The notes beneath the pieces are model-generated. The model did not search any database, was not told where the DNA came from, and was given only the letters and a program-made list of their open reading frames with translations. A stretch of DNA of 25,298 nucleotides from Methyloceanibacter sp. (GTDB taxonomy: Bacteria; Pseudomonadota; Alphaproteobacteria; Rhizobiales; Methyloligellaceae): the NCBI GenBank assembly GCA_025449615.1, contig JANWJA010000003.1, positions 1 through 25,298 on the forward strand, in the 5' to 3' direction. The number at the start of each line of letters is the position of its first letter. Position 1 is the stretch's first letter. Below, piece after piece: positions 17,879 through 25,129 of this stretch. The position numbers and the translations under genes are program-made.

Positions 17879-18346
17879 TCAGGCCCGGTCGAGCAGCTTC
17901 TTGAGCTTCTGCTGCTCGCTTTTGCTTAATGGAACTGCCTGATTCGCCTCGCTCTTCCGGCGTCTCGCGGCAAGGACCACCATGGCGATGGCGGCGAGCC
18001 CGACAATGGGCGTTGCGAGCCAAAGCAGCATTGTGTGGGGCTCGAACCGGGGCTTCAGCAGCACGAACTCGCCATAACGGGCAACGACGAAGTCGATGAT
18101 CTGTTTGTCGCTATCCCCCGCTTTCAGCCGGTCGCGCACCAGGATGCGAAGGTCGCGCGCGAGCGGCGCGTCGGAATCGTCGATCGACTGATTTTGGCAA
18201 ACGAGGCAGCGCAAGCCTGCTGAGATCGCCCGCGCCCGGGCTTCCAATGCGGGATCGGTGAGGATTTCATCGGGCTGCACCGCGAGCGCCGGCGTGGCGG
18301 CGGAGAAAGCCGCCGCGGCGAGGAAGGCGAAGAGCCAGCGGCGCAT
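17879..18346 (-). CDS. ccmH: Cytochrome c maturation protein CcmH (CycL)
   Basis: A 155-residue membrane-anchored thiol-disulfide protein that handles the CXXCH cysteines of apocytochrome c before haem ligation. A signal peptide (1-22) ends ATPALA. The conserved RCLVCQNQS motif supplies C47 and C50. A C-terminal membrane helix lies at about 105-126, followed by a basic, Lys-rich tail. The ATG at 18346 comes one base after the ccmF stop (TAA-G-ATG). An upstream in-frame ATG at 18406 would add 20 Arg-rich residues inside ccmF and is unlikely. This is the short CcmH form; the CcmI TPR part is a separate gene here, as is usual in rhizobia. It is the last gene of the ccm operon. Confidence 0.95.
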   Translation of the reverse strand: MRRWLFAFLAAAAFSAATPALAVQPDEILTDPALEARARAISAGLRCLVCQNQSIDDSDAPLARDLRILVRDRLKAGDSDKQIIDFVVARYGEFVLLKPRFEPHTMLLWLATPIVGLAAIAMVVLAARRRKSEANQAVPLSKSEQQKLKKLLDRA

Positions 18347-18347
18347 C

Positions 18348-20333
18348 TTAAGCCGCGGCCTTGGCCGGCATCGCACGCGAGCCGGCGCGCCGCGGCGCCC
18401 CCACACGCAAGCGCCGGTCTGAGAGCGAAACCGCGCCGCCGATGAACATCACCACCGCGCCAAGCCAGATCAATCGGACCAGCGGGTTGAAATAGATGCG
18501 CACGCTATAGGCGCCCTCCTTCAGCGCATCGCCGACCACGACATAGAGATCGCCGCGCCAGCTGACATGAATGGCGGCTTCGGTGGTGCTGTTCCGCTCG
18601 ACGGTGAATTCGCGCTTCGACGGTTCGAGACTGGCGACCGCCGCACCACTCCGCGTGACGCTGAACAACCCGACGCGCTCGCGATAATTCGGACCTTGGC
18701 GCGGCGCCACGCCATCGAACGTCAGGTGGTACCCCGCGATATCCGCGGCCTCTCCCGGCTTCAGCGCCAGGATCCGTTCTTCGCGCCACGCCGTTGTGGC
18801 GACGATCCCGATCACGCACATGCCAAGTCCGCCATGGGCGAGCAGGGTGCCAAAGGCCGAGCGCGGCAAATTGCGCAATCGCCGCCAGACTTCCGCGGGC
18901 CCAACCTCGAAGACCCTGACCCGCGTCGCGATCTCGGTGAGCGCGCCTATGATCAGCCACACGCCAAGCCCGATGCCGAACGGCGCGAGCCATGGTCCGC
19001 GTTTGGTCGCCGCAAGGATCGCAACCGCGATAATGAGCGCCACCGCGGCAGCAGCCGTCAGGCGCTGCGCCGCGCCAAGCGCGTCGCCGCGCTTCCAGGC
19101 GAGCATCGGCCCGAACGGCAGCACGATGATGAGCGGCACAATCAGCGGCGCGAAGGTAAGATTGAAGAACGGCGCTCCGACGGAAATTTTTTCACCAGTG
19201 AGCGATTCCAGCAGCAGCGGATAGAGCGTGCCGACAAATACGGCGGCGCAAGCCGTGGTGAGCAGCAGATTATTCAGAACGAGCGCACCCTCGCGGCTGA
19301 TCGGCGCAAAAATCCCGCCCTGCTTCAGCAGCGGTGCACGCCAGGCGAACAGCGTCAGCGCGCCACCGATGAACAGCCCCATGATGCCGAGAATGAATGC
19401 GCCGCGCGCCGGGTCGACGGCGAAAGCATGCACGCTGGTCAGCACGCCGGAGCGCACCAGGAACGTCCCCATCAGGCTCAGGGAGAAGGTGATGATGGCG
19501 AGCAGCAGCGTCCAGACTTTAAGCGCGTCGCGCTTCTCCATCACCAATGCCGAATGCAGCAGCGCGGTGCCCGCGAGCCAGGGCATGAAGGAGGCGTTCT
19601 CGACCGGGTCCCAGAACCAGAACCCGCCCCAGCCGAGCTCGTAATAGGCCCACCATGAACCCATGGCGATGCCGATCGTGAGGCACATCCAGGCGAGGAG
19701 CGTCCAGGGCCTCACCCATCGCGCCCAGGCCGCATCGATCCGCCCATCGATCAGCGCCGCGACCGCAAACGAGAACGCCATCGAGAACCCGACATAGCCC
19801 GTATAGAGAAACGGCGGATGGAAGGCGAGCGCCGGATCCTGCAACACCGGGTTCAACCCGTTGCCGTCAAGTGGCGCAGGGTCCAGCCGCAAGAAGGGGT
19901 TCGACGTCATGACAATAAAGAGCAGAAACGCGACGCCGATCGAGCCCTGCACCGCGAGCACGTTGGCGCGAAGCTCAGGCGGCAGATTACTGCCGAAGGT
20001 GGCCACCGCGGCACCGAACAGCGCCAGGATCAGCACCCACAGCACCATCGAGCCTTCGTGGTTGCCCCAGACGCCCGAGATTTTGTAAAGCAACGGCTTC
20101 GCGGCCGCGGAGTTCTGCCAGACCGTGGCGAGCGAGAAATCCGAGGTGATGTAGGCCGTCATCAGCGCGCCGAAGGCGAGCGCGATCAAAAGAAATTGCA
20201 TCTGCGCCGCCGGCACCGCGATTGCCATCAGCTCTGGGTCGCGCGTCCGCGTGCCCCAGAGCGGCAACACCGTCTGCAGGATGGCGACGCCGAGCGCAAG
20301 GATCAGCGCATAATGTCCCGTCTCAGCGATCAC
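18348..20333 (-). CDS. ccmF: Cytochrome c haem lyase subunit CcmF (CycK)
   Basis: A 661-residue polytopic membrane protein of the System I haem ligation complex. It takes haem from holo-CcmE and, with CcmH and CcmI, attaches it to apocytochrome c. The tryptophan-rich WWD motif [13 protein letters not shown] is at 234-246. Conserved histidines are seen in WGNHEGS (H92) and [11 protein letters not shown] (H172). Many membrane helices and a large periplasmic C-terminal loop match the usual length of about 650-670. Translation begins with GTG at 20333, overlapping the ccmE TGA by four bases (GTGA), which suggests coupled synthesis. Confidence 0.97.
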   Translation of the reverse strand: MIAETGHYALILALGVAILQTVLPLWGTRTRDPELMAIAVPAAQMQFLLIALAFGALMTAYITSDFSLATVWQNSAAAKPLLYKISGVWGNHEGSMVLWVLILALFGAAVATFGSNLPPELRANVLAVQGSIGVAFLLFIVMTSNPFLRLDPAPLDGNGLNPVLQDPALAFHPPFLYTGYVGFSMAFSFAVAALIDGRIDAAWARWVRPWTLLAWMCLTIGIAMGSWWAYYELGWGGFWFWDPVENASFMPWLAGTALLHSALVMEKRDALKVWTLLLAIITFSLSLMGTFLVRSGVLTSVHAFAVDPARGAFILGIMGLFIGGALTLFAWRAPLLKQGGIFAPISREGALVLNNLLLTTACAAVFVGTLYPLLLESLTGEKISVGAPFFNLTFAPLIVPLIIVLPFGPMLAWKRGDALGAAQRLTAAAAVALIIAVAILAATKRGPWLAPFGIGLGVWLIIGALTEIATRVRVFEVGPAEVWRRLRNLPRSAFGTLLAHGGLGMCVIGIVATTAWREERILALKPGEAADIAGYHLTFDGVAPRQGPNYRERVGLFSVTRSGAAVASLEPSKREFTVERNSTTEAAIHVSWRGDLYVVVGDALKEGAYSVRIYFNPLVRLIWLGAVVMFIGGAVSLSDRRLRVGAPRRAGSRAMPAKAAA

Positions 20334-20773
20334 TTTGCGTCACTCCCGCGCCACACGCCTTGCGCCTTCAATTTCTCCGCGATTTCCGGCGGCATATATT
20401 TCTCGTCGTGTTTGGCGAGCACGCTGTCGGCGTGAAACACGCCGTCGGCTTCCATCACGCCCTCGGCGACGACGCCCTGGCCTTCGCGGAACAGATCAGG
20501 CAACACGCCGGTATAAGTGACGGGCAATTGCTTGGCGCGATCGGTGACGACGAAGCGAACATTGGTGCCTTCGCTTCGCACCACTGTGCCGTCTTCGACC
20601 AATCCACCGAGCCGGAAACGTGTGCCGGGCGCCAATTGCTTTTCCGCGACCTCGGTCGGGGTATAGAAAAAGACGATCGAATCCCGCATCGCGAACAGCA
20701 CAAGCCCGACCGCGAGGCCAAGCACGGCGAGCGCCGTGCCGATCAGAACGCCTCTTCGTTGCTTCCGCGTCAT
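20330..20773 (-). CDS. ccmE: Periplasmic haem chaperone CcmE (CycJ)
   Basis: A 147-residue membrane-anchored haem chaperone. A single N-terminal helix (about 8-29) anchors an OB-fold domain. The haem-binding motif [12 protein letters not shown] contains H122, which would bond covalently to haem, and Y126. [13 protein letters not shown] and [27 protein letters not shown] are typical of the family, and the length is normal. It starts 16 bases after ccmI with GGAGAGA upstream, and its stop overlaps the ccmF start. It carries haem from the CcmABCD side, whose genes are not in this window, to CcmF. Confidence 0.97.
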   Translation of the reverse strand: MTRKQRRGVLIGTALAVLGLAVGLVLFAMRDSIVFFYTPTEVAEKQLAPGTRFRLGGLVEDGTVVRSEGTNVRFVVTDRAKQLPVTYTGVLPDLFREGQGVVAEGVMEADGVFHADSVLAKHDEKYMPPEIAEKLKAQGVWRGSDAK

Positions 20774-20789
20774 TCTTTATTCTCTCCGC

Positions 20790-21899
20790 TCAGGACTTGA
20801 GCCCAAGCTCTGTCGCGAGCCTGTCGAGCTGGCCGAGCGCATCGGCATTGCCGCTGAACTTGGCCTTGGCCTTGGCGAGTGCGGCTTCCGCGTCGTTCTT
20901 CCGGTCGAGCACGCTATAGGCTCTGACCAGTTTCAGCCAGCCTGCCAAATCGTCGCCATTGGCCTCGAGCTTGGCCGCCAATCCCGCCACCATGCGCTCG
21001 ATCATGGCCTGGCGGTCTGCCGGGCTCATCTCCTTTGCCGCGTCGACCGCTTCAGGCGTTGGACCGCCTTTCAGCTTCGCCTCGTCCTCGGCGAGCCTTT
21101 GCTCTGCCGATTTTCGCCAAGCTGCGTCGGCCGGCGCTTTCTCGATTAGGGACTTCCAGTCGGCGATCGCCTCATCGAGCTTGCCGTCCTGCTCCTTGGC
21201 GATGATGAGGAGAATCCGCGCTTGGGTCTGCTCGGGGTCGAGAGTGAGCGCCTTCTCCAGCGCCACGCGCGCCGGCTCGGTTACGATCCCGTCATTGGCG
21301 AGCACGAGCGCCTGGCCTTGGCCAACGAGCCGCTTCGGCGTCTCGCCGAGGAGCCGCACCGCGTGTCCATAGGCTTCGGCGGCATCCGCATAGCGGCGCC
21401 AAGCCACATAGACCGGAGCAATCGCCTCCCATCCCTCGCCTTCCTCCGGATGCTCGCGAAGCCTCGCTTCGACACGGGCGACCAGCACCTCAAGGCCTTG
21501 CTCGTTGCCATTGTCTTCGAGCCGCCCGGCGAGCGGCTGATCGGGGAGCTTCGGCGAGCCATAGACGAGATAAATGCCGAGCGCCAACAGCGGCAGTGCG
21601 ATCGCCACCGCGAGCATCACCGCTCGATTGGGAGCGCGATGCTCTTTCGCCTGACCTTCGCGCTCACGCGCATCAGCCGCAAGCAAGCGTCTCGCGATCT
21701 CGATCCGCGCGGCTTCCGCCTCTTTCTCGCCAATCAGGCCACGCTCGCGGTCGCTCTCAACCTCGCCGAGCTGATCGCGATAGACCTCGGCATCGAACGC
21801 CGCGCGCTCCCGCTCAGCCACCCGCGCGTGATAGAGCGGACCAAGCAGGAAGAACAGCACGATCGCCGTGAGACAGCCGAGAATGAGCCAAAGCAACAA
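20790..21899 (-). CDS. ccmI: Cytochrome c maturation protein CcmI (CycH)
   Basis: A 369-residue membrane protein that holds apocytochrome c for the haem ligation complex. With the TTG start proposed at 21899 it begins MLLWLILGCLTAIVLFFLLGPL, a typical CcmI first helix. A charged Glu/Arg-rich loop (about 25-85) leads to a second helix (about 92-113) and a periplasmic TPR-containing domain. GGAGG lies nine bases before this TTG. An ATG at 22004 in the same frame would add 35 residues, but those codons fall inside a palindromic repeat element and lack family resemblance, so that longer form is probably an artefact. It is the first gene of ccmI-ccmE-ccmF-ccmH. Confidence 0.9.
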   Translation of the reverse strand: MLLWLILGCLTAIVLFFLLGPLYHARVAERERAAFDAEVYRDQLGEVESDRERGLIGEKEAEAARIEIARRLLAADAREREGQAKEHRAPNRAVMLAVAIALPLLALGIYLVYGSPKLPDQPLAGRLEDNGNEQGLEVLVARVEARLREHPEEGEGWEAIAPVYVAWRRYADAAEAYGHAVRLLGETPKRLVGQGQALVLANDGIVTEPARVALEKALTLDPEQTQARILLIIAKEQDGKLDEAIADWKSLIEKAPADAAWRKSAEQRLAEDEAKLKGGPTPEAVDAAKEMSPADRQAMIERMVAGLAAKLEANGDDLAGWLKLVRAYSVLDRKNDAEAALAKAKAKFSGNADALGQLDRLATELGLKS

Positions 21900-21908
21900 G
21901 AGCGCGGA

Positions 21909-21913
21909 CCTCC
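21909..21913 (-). promoter_or_regulatory. Ribosome binding site deciding the ccmI start
   Basis: GGAGG on minus lies nine bases before the TTG at 21899. The upstream ATG at 22004 has no comparable signal. Confidence 0.7.
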
Positions 21914-21921
21914 GCCAAACC

Positions 21922-22025
21922 AAAGCATGATCCCGAAAGGTTGTAGACTTTTCGGACAAGATCAGCATCAAAGACAAGGACTTAGAGCGAAATCCAAAAT
22001 TCAATCCAAATGGATTTCGCTCTAA
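21922..22025. repeat. Palindromic intergenic repeat element in the ccmI leader
   Basis: Two adjacent hairpins. The right one is a perfect 14-base inverted repeat (21982-21995 with 22012-22025, arms TTAGAGCGAAATCC and GGATTTCGCTCTAA) around a 16-base AT-rich loop. The left one is imperfect: GATC with CCGAAA (21929-21938) pairs with TTTCGG and GATC (21950-21963). The overall pattern AAAGCATGATCCCGAAA...TTTTCGG...GATC...TTAGAGCG resembles, from memory, intergenic repeats scattered through Bradyrhizobium and other Hyphomicrobiales genomes. It lies just upstream of the ccmI ribosome binding site and would be in the transcript if the promoter is further upstream. Confidence 0.8.
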
Positions 22026-22148
22026 GGAGGCTAGGCATAGGCGAAAGCAGATTGGGGGGGAAGAGGCCTACAAAGGAAACGATGAACAGGGGCCAGGACG
22101 GCCTTACCTTGCAGGACTTGGGAAGGAAGTTGCAGCTCGGAGAATCGC

Positions 22149-22586
22149 CTAGAGGCCCGCGATCCAGGTGCCGTCCGGCTTGCGGCAGGCGATGCCACGG
22201 ATCGTATCGCCGGCATTGCCGAGCTCCACATTATGCGTGAAGCCGCGGCAATATTCATCGCCTTGCGGGTAAGGCTTCTCCGGCACGATGACGCCGTGAT
22301 GTTGCGTCACCGGATTCTCCCACGCAGTGGACGAGCCGGGCTGGCCGAATTCCAGCGCTTGATACTCGGCGTCGGCCGCCATGCGGCGGTCCCCCTCGTC
22401 CATGCGGCGCGCGATTTTCTGACCCAGGATGCCTCCGATTACCGCGCCGGAGGCCTGTGGATTGCTCTGATAGCCGGGAGGAGGAGCGGGCTCCGGTTCG
22501 GCAGGCGCGCTGACAACAGCGGTCGCGCCTAGGCCGGACATAAAGACCGCAGTCGAAAGGAAGAGAACAGAGGACGGCAAACGCAT
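22149..22586 (-). CDS. 17-kDa-type surface antigen family protein, exported
   Basis: A 145-residue exported protein. A signal peptide (about 1-27, ending VVSA) precedes a Pro-rich linker and a glycine-zipper-like segment (ASGAVIGGILGQKIARRMDEGDRR, about 45-68) that may insert in a membrane. The C-terminal part contains YCRGFTHNVELGNAGDTIRGIACRKPDGTWI, the pattern of the RT0821/Lpp0805 and Rickettsia 17-kDa surface antigen families. There is no lipobox cysteine at the signal peptide end, so lipidation is doubtful. AAGGTGA four bases before the ATG at 22586 supports the start. It lies about 250 bases upstream of ccmI on the same strand. The molecular role of the family is unclear. Confidence 0.8.
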   Translation of the reverse strand: MRLPSSVLFLSTAVFMSGLGATAVVSAPAEPEPAPPPGYQSNPQASGAVIGGILGQKIARRMDEGDRRMAADAEYQALEFGQPGSSTAWENPVTQHHGVIVPEKPYPQGDEYCRGFTHNVELGNAGDTIRGIACRKPDGTWIAGL

Positions 22587-22720
22587 GATGTCACCTTGGT
22601 GTTGATTGCATCAGAGTAAATCACCTTCGGCTTTGGGAGTAGGTGATGACGCCCGCATCCTTAATAATGTTCTGTGCCCCGATGGTAGCATCCCACGGCG
22701 CAGGCGCGCTACTCTCCACC

Positions 22721-22732
22721 GATTTCGCTCTA
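22721..22732. repeat. Possible remnant of the palindromic repeat arm
   Basis: GATTTCGCTCTA is a 12-base exact match to the right arm of the palindrome at 22012-22025, without its partner arm. It may be a decayed copy or chance. Confidence 0.35.
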
Positions 22733-22771
22733 TGAGCTTTGTGCTGCCGGACCGCCCACACAAAGGGTAAA

Positions 22772-22799
22772 GGGACACAGGCCACGAGGCCCCTGTCCC
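22772..22799 (-). terminator. Possible terminator after the 51-residue secreted protein
   Basis: Arms 22772-22783 and 22788-22799 pair over 10 of 12 positions (a two-base internal mismatch) around a four-base loop. It lies 20 bases past the stop codon of the small gene. The following minus-strand bases are only moderately T-rich (TTTACCCTTTG), so termination strength is uncertain. Confidence 0.5.
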
Positions 22800-22819
22800 T
22801 ACGCCTATTGCCGTGCCTG

Positions 22820-22975
22820 CTATTGCTGCGCAGGCGGTGGTGCTGGTGGCGTCTCTTGTTTCTCAGGTGCCGGCGTCGGCGCCGGCTGTTGCGCCGTATC
22901 TCCGCCGCACTGATTTGCCGTCAATCCAACAAGCGCAATTGCTGCCACTGTAGAGGCCAAAAGAAATTTCCTCAT
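22820..22975 (-). CDS. Small secreted Pro-rich protein, 51 residues
   Basis: A short gene that gene callers can easily miss. The ATG at 22975 follows AGGAG at the ideal distance of eight bases; an in-frame ATG two codons upstream (22981) is too close to that site. The product starts MRKFLLASTVAAIALVGLTA, a textbook signal peptide, and continues NQCGGDTAQQ into a tail of Pro, Ala, Gln, Glu and Thr ending PPAPPPAQQ. The cysteine at 23 is not in a standard lipobox, so it is probably a small periplasmic or secreted protein rather than a lipoprotein. The stop TAG is followed by a hairpin. It lies between the surface antigen and the feuQ-like gene, on the same strand. Function unknown. Confidence 0.7.
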   Translation of the reverse strand: MRKFLLASTVAAIALVGLTANQCGGDTAQQPAPTPAPEKQETPPAPPPAQQ

Positions 22976-22983
22976 GGTCATCG

Positions 22984-22988
22984 CTCCT
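22984..22988 (-). promoter_or_regulatory. Ribosome binding site of the 51-residue gene
   Basis: AGGAG within AAAAGGAGCG, eight bases before the ATG at 22975. It is one of the clearest such sites in the window and supports the small gene as real. Confidence 0.75.
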
Positions 22989-23069
22989 TTTGCCCAACGT
23001 AGGGATTAACGCCCGCGGGGCCCGTTAAGTTTCCACCGCGCGATAAGCCCCACGAGTATAAGGCAGAAA

Positions 23070-24434
23070 TCAAGCCGCGGGCAATTCAAGCTTGGCGCGC
23101 AAGCCTCCTTGCGGCGAAGGTGCTAGTCCGAAGCGGCCTTTATAGAGGTCGGCCAGGTCGGCCACTATGGAGAGTCCGAGCCCTGAGCCCGGCTTTGTCT
23201 CGTCGAGGCGCTGACCTCGCTTCACCACTTTGGCGCGATCCGCTTCAGTGAGGCCTGGGCCGTCATCATCGACCAAGATGTCGATCATGTCCGCATCCTT
23301 GGCGCGCTCGGCACTGACGGAGACATTGCCCTTAGCCCATTTGCAGGCATTGTCGAGCAGATTGCCCACCATCTCCTCGAAGTCCTGCTTCTCGCCACGG
23401 AATTTCAGCTCGTCGGCGCAAATCACCTTGAGCGCAAGCCCGCGCTCCTCATAGATCCGGTCGAGCGTGCGCTTCAGCGCGTCCAGCACCGGCTTCACCT
23501 CGGTCACGTCGCCGATGGCGTTTGACCGTGCCGCGACCCGCGCCCGGTCGAGATGGTGGGTAATTTGCGTCCGCATGATCTCGGCCTGCTCGACCACCTT
23601 GTCCGCGAGCGGCCCTTTCTGCTCACGCGCCTCGTTGGTGATGACGCTGAGCGGCGTCTTCAGCGCATGCGCGAGATTGCCGACATGGGTGCGCGCCCGC
23701 TCAACGATGTCGCGGTTGGATTGGATCAGCGCATTGAGCTCGTCTTGTAGCGGCATGATCTCGTCGGGCGGGCGTCCAGTGAGTTTTTCTGCCTCCCCTG
23801 CCCGAACGGCCGCGACTTCGCGGCGAATGACGCGAAGCGGCCTGAGCCCGAACCGCACCTGGAACAGGGTCGCGACGATGAGTCCGATCGCGAGCACGCC
23901 AAGGGCTGCGATCAACATGGTTGTGAAGGAGGAGATGTCGCCGGCGATCTCGGCGGCGTCGCCGGCGACAGCATAAGAATAAGCCGTGGAGTTGGGACCG
24001 GCGAGCCGGATCTCGCGCTCGACGATACGCAAGTGCTGATCTTGCGGGCCTGGCGCATAATCGCGCCTGGTCAGATTCTGATCTGGGGAGATGCCGTTTT
24101 GGCTCGGCAGTGCGAGCTGCTGATCGAGCAGCGAGTCCGACACGAACAGCGGACGCTCGGCGCCGTCGAGCGGCTTGACCTGCCAATACCAGCCGGAGAA
24201 AGGGAGGGTGAAGATGGGGGCGCCGAGGCTCGTGGGCGCGGTGGGGTGGGTGACGCCCCCCGCCGTCGTCGAGGCGACGAGGCTTGTCAGATAGACATTG
24301 AGGCGGGCGTCGAAGCTGCGCTCGACGGTCTGGCGATAGAGCGAGATCAGCAGGATCGCGGCGATAGGCACCACCACGAGCGTCCACGCCGCGGCGGAGG
24401 CAAACAGGCGGAAGGCGAGGGAATTAAGCCTCAT
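23070..24434 (-). CDS. feuQ: FeuQ-like sensor histidine kinase
   Basis: A 454-residue inner-membrane kinase. Helices at about 12-32 and 172-192 bracket a periplasmic sensor of about 140 residues. A HAMP-like linker follows, then H256 in VGNLAHALKTPLSVI, the variant H box of the PhoQ/FeuQ group. N362 in NLLDNACKWA, DDDGPGL and GSGLGLSIV complete the ATPase. It overlaps the upstream regulator gene by 11 bases. In Sinorhizobium meliloti FeuQ senses an osmotic or envelope signal and, with FeuP, activates ndvA for cyclic glucan export. Orthology is inferred from motif style, the neighbouring regulator and the PepSY-like gene before it; a general PhoQ-like role remains possible. Confidence 0.8.
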   Translation of the reverse strand: MRLNSLAFRLFASAAAWTLVVVPIAAILLISLYRQTVERSFDARLNVYLTSLVASTTAGGVTHPTAPTSLGAPIFTLPFSGWYWQVKPLDGAERPLFVSDSLLDQQLALPSQNGISPDQNLTRRDYAPGPQDQHLRIVEREIRLAGPNSTAYSYAVAGDAAEIAGDISSFTTMLIAALGVLAIGLIVATLFQVRFGLRPLRVIRREVAAVRAGEAEKLTGRPPDEIMPLQDELNALIQSNRDIVERARTHVGNLAHALKTPLSVITNEAREQKGPLADKVVEQAEIMRTQITHHLDRARVAARSNAIGDVTEVKPVLDALKRTLDRIYEERGLALKVICADELKFRGEKQDFEEMVGNLLDNACKWAKGNVSVSAERAKDADMIDILVDDDGPGLTEADRAKVVKRGQRLDETKPGSGLGLSIVADLADLYKGRFGLAPSPQGGLRAKLELPAA

Positions 24435-25101
24435 CGCTCTTGTCCGAGAGGCGATAGCCGAGCCCTCGGACGGTCTGGATCAGGTCTTCGGGAAGTTTCT
24501 TGCGCAAGCGCCCGATAAAAACCTCGACCGTGTTCGAGTCGCGGTCGAAATCCTGCTCGTAGAGATGCTCGACGAGTTCGGTGCGCGAGACCACGCGGTC
24601 TCTGTGATGCATTAGATAGGACAGCACGCGATATTCGTGGCTGGTGAGCTTCACCGCCTGGCCGTCTACCGTAACCTTCGAGGTCTTGGCATCGACTCGG
24701 AGCGGCCCGCACTCCATCTCATTGCTGGCATGTCCCGCCGAGCGCCGCAGCAAGGCACGGACGCGCGCCAGCACTTCTTCCATGTGGAAAGGCTTGGCAA
24801 CATAATCGTCGGCACCGGCATCCATGCCGGCGACCTTGTCGCTCCAGCGCTCGCGCGCGGTGAGAATGAGCACCGGCATTTTGCGGTCGTCGCGGCGCCA
24901 TTGCTCGAGCACGCTCAAACCGTCTTTCTTGGGCAGGCCTAGATCGAGCACAACGGCGTCGTAAGGTTCGGTATCGCCGAGGAAGTGCCCCTCCTCCCCG
25001 TCAAACGCCGTGTCGACGGCGTAGCCCGCATCGCTCAAAGCCGAAACGAGCTGGCGGTTGAGGTCCGGATCGTCTTCGATGACGAGAAGCCGCAAAGTCA
25101 T
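24424..25101 (-). CDS. feuP: FeuP-like OmpR-family response regulator
   Basis: A 225-residue regulator with receiver domain (phospho-acceptor D53 in AVVLDLGLP, acidic E9-D10-D11, Lys in DDYVAKPFHMEEVLAR) and winged-helix domain (about 128-222, TSHEYRVLSYLMHH and DRDSNTVEVFIGRLRKK). FHMEEVLARVRALLRR and AGHASNE strongly resemble FeuP/PhoP-type regulators of rhizobia. GGGAGG lies only two bases before the ATG at 25101 but eight bases before an in-frame TTG at 25095; the TTG start would give MRLLVIEDD, which fits the family better. The upstream PepSY-like gene ends 28 bases before the ATG, so the genes form one operon. Confidence 0.87.
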   Translation of the reverse strand: MTLRLLVIEDDPDLNRQLVSALSDAGYAVDTAFDGEEGHFLGDTEPYDAVVLDLGLPKKDGLSVLEQWRRDDRKMPVLILTARERWSDKVAGMDAGADDYVAKPFHMEEVLARVRALLRRSAGHASNEMECGPLRVDAKTSKVTVDGQAVKLTSHEYRVLSYLMHHRDRVVSRTELVEHLYEQDFDRDSNTVEVFIGRLRKKLPEDLIQTVRGLGYRLSDKSDEA

Positions 25102-25103
25102 GT

Positions 25104-25109
25104 CCTCCC
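25104..25109 (-). promoter_or_regulatory. Ribosome binding site of the feuP-like gene
   Basis: GGGAGG on minus. Its spacing is two bases to the ATG at 25101 and eight bases to the in-frame TTG at 25095, favouring the TTG as the true start. Confidence 0.6.
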
Positions 25110-25129
25110 GAACACGCGACTATAGCGCT

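Noticed and set aside
18567..19658. A 363-codon plus-strand open frame opposite ccmF
   Set aside because: Extremely Arg/Gln/Glu-rich composition is the mirror of hydrophobic membrane codons in ccmF; there is no start signal.
21958..21971. FNR/FixK-like sequence TTGAT-GCTG-ATCTT (minus) upstream of ccmI
   Set aside because: It matches 8 of 10 consensus positions and would suit oxygen control of cytochrome maturation, but it lies inside the palindromic repeat, whose own GATC sequence explains most of the match.
23006..23028. TTAACG...CGTTAA inverted repeat upstream of the 51-residue gene
   Set aside because: Only six pairs with a non-matching interior. It could be an operator, but there is no second copy in the window to support it.
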